The notes under the pieces: model-generated
Databases searched by the model: none
Seen by the model: the letters and a program-made list of their open reading frames with translations, nothing else
What the model was told of the DNA's origin: nothing
Translations under genes and position numbers: made by a program
In this document: positions 1-5,695 of the stretch, piece after piece
Layout of the letters: each line of letters begins with the position of its first letter
How positions within the stretch are numbered: the stretch's first letter is position 1
From: Deltaproteobacteria bacterium
GTDB lineage: Bacteria; Desulfobacterota; Desulfobacteria; Desulfobacterales; ETH-SRB1
Direction of reading: 5' to 3'
Assembly: GCA_019314185.1 (NCBI GenBank)
Contig: JAFCZU010000223.1
Coordinates: 1-5,695, forward strand
Length of the DNA: 5,695 bases

Positions 1-2247
1 TGTGTCTATTTTGCCATAGCTGTTGATGTTAGAAGCAAATATGTCTTTGATTTTTCTTAATACTCGTACTTGCTCGTCATTATAAACAGATGATGCAATA
101 TAGCTTTCATAACCTTTTCTTATCCTTTCTAATGGCGTTGGCACTGACTTAATCCCTAATACATGAAGAAAAAAGTCCCATGCCGTACCGCCTGGATAAG
201 CATAGATTTTTTGCAGTTGGCCTTCATCCATATAAATTTGTGGTTTCCTGATAAAATCAATAACATTATCTATATCTTTTGGTGACGGTTCATAATTTTC
301 TTTTTCTGTTAATTTTTTCTTGATAGCTATGATATCCGGGTTATCAGTACCCTTAACCTGTTCCTCGAATATTTTTTTTGCCTCCTCAACAGGAATATTG
401 TCTATAATTTCAACTGCACCCTCATGAATACAAACTCGCTGGATTAAGTTAGCAGGGTCAGGATTATCGACTATAAACCAGTCACCCTTTACTCCTGTTT
501 CTCCGCCGCCGCCACCCTCTTTGATAATTTTCTTATTTTCTTTTGGCGTTCCTTTTCCGTTATCTTCCATACGCTTGCAAAGGCCAACAAAATCAAATAC
601 CTGAAAGCTAAATTTTCCAGTCTTTGGATCAAGGCGTGTGCCCCGACCAAGCATCTGAATATATTTGCCAACAGATTTAGTCAAAGCAGAAAAAGCAATA
701 TAACGGACACAGGGGATATCAACCCCGGTACTCATAATATCAACGGACAGAGCAATATAAGGTTTTTGATAAGGTTTTTTAAACCAGCCTTTAAGAGCGC
801 GATTCAACTCCTGATTTTCTGAAATAATTGATTCTGCATAACGGGGATTGCTGCTTCCATTATCATTGAATACTTCATTAAGCGCTTTGGCTAACATCAA
901 GCAATGAGGCTGACTTACACCAAAAAGAATAATTTTTTCTCCGTATTCTGTACGTTTGCAGATTTCCTCGGCAATACGTTTAGCAGTGTTTTCGGTAAGA
1001 TATTTTCGGTTTAACTGTTCCAGCTTAAGTTTTTTGGTAGTATCCAGTTCGATTTTTTCCCGTTCGTCCGGATCAAGCACATGATCAAATTCAATACCTT
1101 CTTTCTCTGCCATTTTGGTAAGATGCGTTTTGATCTCTTCAACCTTGTATGGAGCAAGAAATCCCTCATCAATTCCGCGATCTATATTATAATGATATGT
1201 TGGTTCGCCTCTCCCACAACCAAAAAGTCTGTATGTGTCCAGAATTGCAAGATCATCGTCAGGCACTTTTGTTTGATCTTTGGCAACGGCAATACGGGGA
1301 GTGGCAGTCAACCCAATATGTGGGCAAAGAAAATGGCTAAAAATGATTTTGCGGTTCAAGTTGATTGACCTGTGGCATTCGTCCACAATCAGGAGATCAT
1401 AAAAATTTCCTGGTATTCCCTGATGAATTATTTCCAAAGTATCAATAACGACAATATGAATATCCTTGTTTTTATGGGTTTTGTAATTTGAAGTGGTAAT
1501 CCATGTCGCATTATATGTTGGACTGATGAGACTGAAACCGTCATCACGGGCCTGTTCCGCAAGCAGACGGCGGTCAACTACAAACAGAATTCTTCGGGCA
1601 AGTCCATGTTCCAGCAAGGCTTTACAAAGTGCAACAGCCACACGAGTTTTGCCTAACCCGGTTGCCATGTGAACAAGCATTTTCTGCTGACCGTTCTTTA
1701 TTGCCGCCAACAATGCTTTTATGCAATCAGTCTGATAGTATCTTTCTTTGCCTATGCCTGGGTCAAAACCGCCGGCAATGGTTGTATCAATAACAATATC
1801 TCGCTCCTGTTTGCGTTTTTTCTCCTGTTCAATCTTGATTTTTACTTCTTCCACAGAAAGAAACGAATTGACCGGCCTGAATTCACCGGCATCCAGTCCG
1901 TGCCATGCCATATCGTAAAACAGATTGCGTTCTTTGGAACAGGCATAGAGAAAACGGGGCCTGAGAATTTGAGAGTAAAGCAAGCGGAGTTGAGGAAGGG
2001 CTTTTTTAGGGTCTTTGAGTTTGTTTTCAATGACAATCAAAGGGGTGCAGTGCATGTCCTGAAGCACAATATCCGGTTTGATTGATTTGCGGCCTTGAAA
2101 CCGTTCCTGTTGTTCGGGAGTCAGGGAATATTGCGGTTGATAAAGCAAGGTATCCCCAACTTTCCAACCGTGATTTTCGGTTAGTTCCTTAATAACTCGC
2201 AGGTCAGTTGCGGTGGCTTCGTTTTCATTGATTGCGTTGTGGATCAT
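1..2247 (-). CDS. hsdR: Type I restriction enzyme R subunit HsdR (3' end beyond window)
   Basis: The ATP-dependent translocase and endonuclease subunit of a Type I restriction system. The frame is open for 749 codons from ATG at 2247 to base 1, so the C-terminus is missing, probably by a few dozen residues if it resembles EcoEI/EcoAI-type subunits of roughly 800. Domains in order: an N-terminal PD-(D/E)xK nuclease with KPDIV (D59) and IENK (E74, K76); a Q-tip-like RYYQ (Q172); Walker A MATGLGKT (194-201); DEAD-box motif II DECH (289-292); motif III LTATP (313-317); motif V SVDIMSTGVDIP (501-512); motif VI QMLGRGTRL (531-539); a penta-glycine linker (578-582); and a region from about 610 onward resembling the EcoEI_R_C domain, including PLERIRKGYE (705-714) and DEQVRVLRKI (724-733). 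No stop or frameshift is visible and all catalytic motifs are intact. The start is supported by a GGAG ten bases upstream. It lies three bases after hsdMS, implying one operon. The layout of motifs suggests a Type IB-like R subunit (inference). Confidence 0.95.
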   Translation of the reverse strand, partial: MIHNAINENEATATDLRVIKELTENHGWKVGDTLLYQPQYSLTPEQQERFQGRKSIKPDIVLQDMHCTPLIVIENKLKDPKKALPQLRLLYSQILRPRFLYACSKERNLFYDMAWHGLDAGEFRPVNSFLSVEEVKIKIEQEKKRKQERDIVIDTTIAGGFDPGIGKERYYQTDCIKALLAAIKNGQQKMLVHMATGLGKTRVAVALCKALLEHGLARRILFVVDRRLLAEQARDDGFSLISPTYNATWITTSNYKTHKNKDIHIVVIDTLEIIHQGIPGNFYDLLIVDECHRSINLNRKIIFSHFLCPHIGLTATPRIAVAKDQTKVPDDDLAILDTYRLFGCGRGEPTYHYNIDRGIDEGFLAPYKVEEIKTHLTKMAEKEGIEFDHVLDPDEREKIELDTTKKLKLEQLNRKYLTENTAKRIAEEICKRTEYGEKIILFGVSQPHCLMLAKALNEVFNDNGSSNPRYAESIISENQELNRALKGWFKKPYQKPYIALSVDIMSTGVDIPCVRYIAFSALTKSVGKYIQMLGRGTRLDPKTGKFSFQVFDFVGLCKRMEDNGKGTPKENKKIIKEGGGGGETGVKGDWFIVDNPDPANLIQRVCIHEGAVEIIDNIPVEEAKKIFEEQVKGTDNPDIIAIKKKLTEKENYEPSPKDIDNVIDFIRKPQIYMDEGQLQKIYAYPGGTAWDFFLHVLGIKSVPTPLERIRKGYESYIASSVYNDEQVRVLRKIKDIFASNINSYGKIDT

Positions 2248-2250
2248 AGG

Positions 2251-5200
2251 CTAACTGCTCCATACGATATCAGACCACTGAGAAAATGCTGAGTTGCATT
2301 CATTGATCAAATTTTGCAAACCATTTAGCGTATTCCTCTTTTTTTTGATTGTTGCGAGTAACAGCTTTTGTTCACTTAATAACGGATAAGGTACAAGAAT
2401 ACTTTTAACATCCTGCTGATTTACGCTTACTTGATTGATAGCTCTCTTACTTTTTGTCTTCAATTGGCTTAATACAATCGTTGAAGACATGAGATAAAAT
2501 ATGAATTCAGGAATTACTTTTTCTAAATCCATTTTTATTCGCATCATGTTAGATTCAAACACCGCTGAACAAGACAAGCGATCAACAAATGCGACTTTTC
2601 CGACATGCTCCAAGCTGTTTACACGGTTTAATAAAATGTCATTCTTATTAATTTTGTATTTCTCTATTTCGTTATTTGTAAGTTGAACAGATAACATTTT
2701 TTTTGAATCATCAATTATATCACCATTTGTAAAATCATTGATTCTCACAATTAATGTTCCTGATCCGTAATTATCACCACTCTTATAAATTCCGTTTTGA
2801 ATATCTATAATATGCTTTCCAAGACGGATTTTATCATACCCATCAAATAATGATGATGGTAGCCGCCAATTTTCAATTATCTCTTTTGCGGCTTTTAACA
2901 AAAGCTGGTTTCTTTGCAAATCGTTTATCCATTTTTTTTGGATTTCCACAGGCGGCAACGGTATCTCCCAATCTTCAAGATGCTCATATTTAAAATTCAT
3001 CCGCACTCCGCCATGAGCCTTGTCGATGACATATTCAAGAAACTGCGGCGATTTAAAAAGAGCCATCAAATATTCAGGAAGCAATTCTGTTTCATCCGTG
3101 CCAAAGACAGAATATGCCCCGCTGATAATTTGATTATCATAATCAAATTTATTCAGCCCTATAGAGCCTACATTGACACGATATGGGTTATAACAGAATT
3201 CTTTTGGCTTAACCTGAAAGTATGCCTGTTTAATTTCCCTGCCATATTTTGTTTCATTTAGGAATATGCCATCTGTATTGGAGACTCCCAATACCCGAAA
3301 GCATGTTTCAGGAAAATTCTGGGGTTTAATTTTAGCAGTATTTTTTATGAGATATTCTCCAAGTCTTACCCGTGGATATTTCGCGCCGCTTTCAATAATT
3401 TTTTGCAGTTCTGCAAGATGATTATTTTGTTTCAGTTCTTCTTCTGAAAAACGGCCAAGGTACTGGCGGACAATATCAAACTCCAGGCCATTTTGGATAT
3501 CAAAATATGCGAGTATGTCGTGGGCGTTGTCAGGAGAACACGCCTGAAGTCGGTCAAATTTTTCATCAAGACTTAACAGGTCGCTATGGTTTTTATCGCC
3601 GGTAAAAAAGGAATTCCACTCGTCTATCTGCTGTTTAGATAAGTTACTTCTATAATTGCCTAAATTGAACGAATAGAGATGTGCCTTCTCAACACGCTTA
3701 GCAATTTCATTAAGGGTTTTTGATCTCCAGATTTCCTTAAGCTGGGCAAGTTTGCTGTCGAATTCCAGTTGGTCAATTTTGCCGTCTTTAAGCTGTTTTT
3801 TAATTTTCTTTTCCAGCTTGTGTTTTTCTCTGGCTGCCTTAGCGGAAAATTCTTTATGCGTATCCTGCTCAATGCGTTTTTTTATGCGTGGATCAAGAAC
3901 CCGAATCCATTCCGCTGAAATGCTGAATGAATGTTTTGTTTCCGGCGGCATTTCCCCTTTTCTGATATACGAATCATAGAATTTTAAAGCATCAACAAGC
4001 TGACAGCCTTTTTGAAGCTGGCGGTTGGTTCCCATGGTATAGCCGTCATTTGTCACCTTGTAGAACCATACATTATCTGTCCTGCCGCCTTTTTCAAAAA
4101 CCAGAATGGATGTTTTAGGGCCTGCACCGCTTTTACTGACAAAAACGCCCTGCGGCAAGCTGATAACTGTTTTAAGGCGTGCATCATCAAGAAGCATTTT
4201 GCGAAGTGCCCGCGCGCTGGTCTGATCCCAAGTCAAAAATCCTTCTGAAACCACAACAGCGCAAATTCCACCAGTGGCGAGACTGTCCAGCATGAGCTTT
4301 ACAAAAAGAAGTGTTGTTTCCGCCTCACGAGGATATTCTTCCCAGATATTGGAATAGGCTTCCTGATCCCTTTCAGCGCCAAATGGCGGATTGGCAAGGA
4401 TAATGGTTTTGTTGTTGCCATGTTCGGCGGCATTAAACAGCGCAAGGGAATCACCCTGAATAATGGTTGATGGGTTCAATCCCCTGATATAGAGGTTGAT
4501 AGCGGCCATCTTTCGTATTACGCCAAGATATTCCGTGCCGGAGATCCCACTTCTGTAAAAAGAAATGGCCTGTTCCTCTGAAGGCATGGGGGCATCTTTA
4601 CCGGTAAAATATTTTTCAAAATATGCTGATATTTCAGGGTGGGCTTTAGGGCCGGGCCATAGACCGTCACGTCTTATTGCTTCGGTAACATAACCCCATG
4701 AATCGAAAAGGAAGCCTGCTGTTCCGCAGGCAGGATCATAAATTGAATCAGAAAAAGAGGGTGCCGCTATGCCAACCATAAACTGTCTGATATGATCGGG
4801 CGTTCGGTGCAAACCAAGGTCTTTAGTACCGCCGGTTTCAGACAGGGCAGACTCGATAGCATCTCCAAGCAAATCAGTTTTTAATAGTCGTTCTTCGTTT
4901 ATCTCACTGACAAGGCTAATGATCTCCTGAAGATTGCCGCTTTTGACGTTATTGGTAAAATTGGAATTTTTAAAAACTTCCTCTATTAAAACAAGCTGGT
5001 CGAGAACTTTCTGAGAAAGATTGTTTTTTTTATAAACTTTCCGGGCATGAGACAAGATGCCGGCGTAGAAAGGGAAAAACTTTTCATTTATGGTTGGCAA
5101 TAGCTGTTCATTGGCAACAGTATATAAACAGGAAAACAGAAGATCATCGTTAGGTTCCCTGAATAAGTCTCGCAACTGCCTAAATTCTTGATCTTGCTTT

Positions 5201-5349
5201 AGTTTTACTTCAAATATCCGAAGCAGGAGCAATTCTATGATATATTCGACTCGCTGAACAGGAGTGCCGGCCGGACGAAGTTTGTTATGAAGTTTTTTTA
5301 AAGTATTATTTGTGTCGCTGTCTGCGTAATGGACCGTTGATCTTGCCAT
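2251..5349 (-). CDS. hsdMS: Fused Type I methyltransferase-specificity protein HsdMS
   Basis: A single 1032-residue protein that combines the N6-adenine methyltransferase and the DNA-recognition subunit of a Type I system. Residues 1-170 form a mainly helical HsdM N-terminal domain. The methyltransferase core (about 175-480) has the S-adenosylmethionine-binding motif DPACGTAGFL (205-214), QGDSL (298-302) and the catalytic NPPF (320-323) typical of gamma-class m6A enzymes. Residues 488-650 are a lysine/glutamate-rich, probably coiled-coil linker. Two target-recognition domains follow. The first begins near VRLGEYLI (661-668) and ends with LEDWEIPLPPVEIQ (791-804) plus a helix. The second begins at IRLGKHIIDIQNG (841-853) and ends with NQVSVNQQDVKSILVPYP (972-989) plus a helix. 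The matching starts and ends are the repeated conserved regions of HsdS. HsdM and HsdS are usually separate (about 500 and 400 residues), so this is a full-length fusion. The ATG at 5349 has AAAAGG eleven bases upstream and directly follows an in-frame TAA. The TAG stop is three bases before hsdR. Recognition sequence cannot be predicted from sequence alone. Confidence 0.93.
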   Translation of the reverse strand: MARSTVHYADSDTNNTLKKLHNKLRPAGTPVQRVEYIIELLLLRIFEVKLKQDQEFRQLRDLFREPNDDLLFSCLYTVANEQLLPTINEKFFPFYAGILSHARKVYKKNNLSQKVLDQLVLIEEVFKNSNFTNNVKSGNLQEIISLVSEINEERLLKTDLLGDAIESALSETGGTKDLGLHRTPDHIRQFMVGIAAPSFSDSIYDPACGTAGFLFDSWGYVTEAIRRDGLWPGPKAHPEISAYFEKYFTGKDAPMPSEEQAISFYRSGISGTEYLGVIRKMAAINLYIRGLNPSTIIQGDSLALFNAAEHGNNKTIILANPPFGAERDQEAYSNIWEEYPREAETTLLFVKLMLDSLATGGICAVVVSEGFLTWDQTSARALRKMLLDDARLKTVISLPQGVFVSKSGAGPKTSILVFEKGGRTDNVWFYKVTNDGYTMGTNRQLQKGCQLVDALKFYDSYIRKGEMPPETKHSFSISAEWIRVLDPRIKKRIEQDTHKEFSAKAAREKHKLEKKIKKQLKDGKIDQLEFDSKLAQLKEIWRSKTLNEIAKRVEKAHLYSFNLGNYRSNLSKQQIDEWNSFFTGDKNHSDLLSLDEKFDRLQACSPDNAHDILAYFDIQNGLEFDIVRQYLGRFSEEELKQNNHLAELQKIIESGAKYPRVRLGEYLIKNTAKIKPQNFPETCFRVLGVSNTDGIFLNETKYGREIKQAYFQVKPKEFCYNPYRVNVGSIGLNKFDYDNQIISGAYSVFGTDETELLPEYLMALFKSPQFLEYVIDKAHGGVRMNFKYEHLEDWEIPLPPVEIQKKWINDLQRNQLLLKAAKEIIENWRLPSSLFDGYDKIRLGKHIIDIQNGIYKSGDNYGSGTLIVRINDFTNGDIIDDSKKMLSVQLTNNEIEKYKINKNDILLNRVNSLEHVGKVAFVDRLSCSAVFESNMMRIKMDLEKVIPEFIFYLMSSTIVLSQLKTKSKRAINQVSVNQQDVKSILVPYPLLSEQKLLLATIKKKRNTLNGLQNLINECNSAFSQWSDIVWSS
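2258..2261 (-). promoter_or_regulatory. Ribosome binding site for hsdR
   Basis: GGAG on the minus strand, ten bases before the hsdR ATG at 2247, lying within the last codons of hsdMS. Together with the three-base gap between the hsdMS TAG and this ATG it fixes the hsdR start and suggests that ribosomes finishing hsdMS restart on hsdR. Confidence 0.6.
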
Positions 5350-5460
5350 TTAAGATTGTACCTTTTCCGTGTAATGTGCAGCAAAAACCGTAAATATTGC
5401 CCGACTATACCAATCTTTTTTAGCACTCTTTAAATTATCATAAGATAGCTTTTGAGTCAT
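5350..5460 (-). CDS. Possible 36-codon small ORF abutting hsdMS
   Basis: An open frame from ATG (5460-5458) to TAA (5352-5350), reading MTQKLSYDNLKSAKK then DWYSRAIFTVFAAHYTEKVQS. Its stop codon touches the hsdMS ATG (TAA ATG) and it lies in the same frame as hsdMS. I do not recognise the peptide. It has a charged first half and a short hydrophobic patch (AIFTVFAA) that is too short to span a membrane. No good Shine-Dalgarno sequence precedes the ATG (the preceding bases are AAATATAGC), which argues against strong translation. Possibilities are a leader peptide that couples translation to hsdMS, a remnant of a decayed gene, an ancestral N-terminal extension of HsdM cut off by a stop, or chance: a stop-free run of this length is not remarkable in AT-rich DNA. 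Both promoter candidates noted here fall inside or just upstream of it, and the better one would leave it off the transcript. Confidence 0.25.
   Translation of the reverse strand: MTQKLSYDNLKSAKKDWYSRAIFTVFAAHYTEKVQS
5361..5368 (-). promoter_or_regulatory. Ribosome binding site for hsdMS
   Basis: The minus strand reads GGAAAAGG, ending eleven bases before the ATG at 5349. It is a moderate match to the Shine-Dalgarno consensus at a slightly long spacing. It supports the annotated start, which also lies immediately after an in-frame stop and so is the most upstream possible for this frame. The site lies inside the last codons of the small open frame upstream. Confidence 0.5.
5404..5412 (-). 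promoter_or_regulatory. Candidate extended -10 promoter element for the hsd operon
   Basis: The minus strand reads TGGTATAGT, an extended -10 (TG, one base, then TATAGT, five of six matches to TATAAT). No good -35 hexamer is seen at the usual distance, which an extended -10 can tolerate. Transcription would begin around 5395-5398, about 45-50 bases before the hsdMS ATG and after the start of the small open frame. A second weak -10 (TATGAT, 5442-5437) lies a little upstream. Assigned by eye only; AT-rich DNA gives such matches often. Confidence 0.3.
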
Positions 5461-5477
5461 GCTATATTTGGGATTAT

Positions 5478-5490
5478 TTAACAATGTTAA
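5478..5490. promoter_or_regulatory. 13-bp palindrome upstream of the hsd operon (possible operator)
   Basis: TTAACAATGTTAA is a perfect inverted repeat with 6-bp arms around one central base, lying 28 bases after the stop of the DUF2400-like gene and about 130 bases before hsdMS. On the minus strand its left arm TTAACA could also serve as a -35 element, with a poor TATAGC eighteen bases downstream. The one-base centre fits a dimeric DNA-binding protein better than a hairpin, and no T-run follows as a terminator would require. No regulator gene is present in the window, so its role is speculative. Confidence 0.25.
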
Positions 5491-5517
5491 TGATCTGGTA
5501 ATTGGTGTGCTGGAAAA

Positions 5518-5695
5518 TTAGGGCTTAACCTGTTTTTGATGGCTTCGTAAAAAATCAAATAACTCATTATCCATATCATTTCTGATTCCAAAGCGAGTGA
5601 GCGCAAAATCGTATTTTACCGGATCATCAGGGACTATTTTTTTAAAACCGGATGTTATTTCAAGAGCAGTCGCCATGTTTGCCTGTTTTCGTTTT
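5518..5695 (-). CDS. C-terminal end of a TIGR02757/DUF2400-like protein (5' end beyond window)
   Basis: The last 58 codons of a gene that enters from the right edge and stops at TAA (5520-5518). The visible residues start KRKQANMATALEITSGFKKI and continue with the segment DDPVKYDFALTRFGI, followed by a polar tail ending QKQVKP. The DPVKYDFALTR.GI ending is what I remember as the conserved C-terminus of the TIGR02757 (DUF2400) family, proteins of about 230-280 residues with no established function. This assignment is from memory of the family. The frame is open through to the edge, so the internal ATG at 5676 is most likely a methionine within the protein and not its start. It is co-directional with the restriction operon, 168 bases upstream, with no convincing terminator between them, so read-through is possible. 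Its role is probably unrelated to restriction; it serves as a chromosomal anchor next to the system. Confidence 0.72.
   Translation of the reverse strand, partial: KRKQANMATALEITSGFKKIVPDDPVKYDFALTRFGIRNDMDNELFDFLRSHQKQVKP

Noticed and set aside
489..671. Minus-strand 60-codon open frame
   Set aside because: It is a second reading frame inside hsdR covering motif VI and the glycine linker, whose real frame is clear.
1081..1368. Plus-strand open frames of 95 and 63 codons opposite hsdR
   Set aside because: Both overlap each other and lie opposite the helicase region between DECH and motif V; no motif, ribosome site or separate context supports them.
1669..2085. Plus-strand open frame of 138 codons
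   Set aside because: It lies fully opposite the hsdR nuclease and Walker A region, where the minus-strand frame has all expected motifs. The translation is rich in F, C and H with no recognisable domain, as expected for antisense of a coding gene.
1..2247. hsdR as a pseudogene, because no complete frame is present
   Set aside because: The frame is open to base 1 with every nuclease and helicase motif in place; the missing stop is a result of the window edge.
2914..3261. Plus-strand 115-codon open frame opposite the first recognition domain
   Set aside because: Antisense to hsdMS with no recognisable features; the minus-strand frame is intact through this stretch.
3660..3872. Minus-strand 70-codon and plus-strand 75-codon frames within the hsdMS linker
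   Set aside because: The lysine/glutamate-rich linker codons give stop-poor alternative frames; neither frame has independent support.
2251..5349. Type IIG or BREX/DISARM methyltransferase
   Set aside because: There is no nuclease domain fused to the methyltransferase, two HsdS-type recognition domains are present, and a Type I R subunit follows immediately; no BREX or DISARM genes are in view.
5470..5520. Rho-independent terminator after the DUF2400-like gene
   Set aside because: The only inverted repeat has a one-base centre, AT-only outer pairs and no following T-run on the coding strand, so a stable terminator hairpin is unlikely.

Overview
The window carries a chromosomal-type Type I DNA restriction-modification locus, all of it on the minus strand, so the genes read from right to left. 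Overall base composition is moderately AT-rich. The organism cannot be named from the sequence. The right-hand gene matches my recollection of the TIGR02757/DUF2400 family, which occurs in Desulfobacterota, Bacteroidota and spirochaetes, so a Gram-negative bacterium of that kind is a plausible but weakly supported guess.

Layout from right to left (5' to 3' on the minus strand). (1) 5695-5518 is the 3' end of a TIGR02757/DUF2400-like gene whose beginning lies outside the window. (2) 5517-5350 is a 168-base gap with no obvious terminator. It holds a 13-bp palindrome, two weak promoter candidates and a 36-codon open frame that ends directly before the next start codon (TAA ATG). (3) 5349-2251 is a single 1032-residue gene in which an HsdM adenine methyltransferase is fused to a complete two-domain HsdS specificity subunit, through an unusually long charged helical linker. 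(4) 2247-1 is hsdR, the restriction and translocase subunit. It starts three bases after the hsdMS stop and runs off the left edge after 749 codons. It is therefore open at its 3' end, but every motif needed for nuclease and ATP-driven translocation is present.

How the parts work together: the fused HsdMS protein recognises a bipartite DNA target through its two target-recognition domains and methylates adenine within it. HsdR joins this complex, and when it meets an unmethylated target it pumps DNA using its SF2 motor and cuts through its N-terminal PD-(D/E)xK nuclease. The two genes are almost certainly co-transcribed and probably translationally coupled, with modification before restriction.

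The main departures from a textbook Type I locus are the M-S fusion with both recognition domains, its roughly 170-residue linker, a sharp drop in GC in the second recognition domain (about 31% against about 47% in the methyltransferase core, counted by hand), and the small open frame abutting the operon. I see no RNA gene, insertion sequence, CRISPR array or clear rho-independent terminator. The system is a variant of a known class and not a new one.
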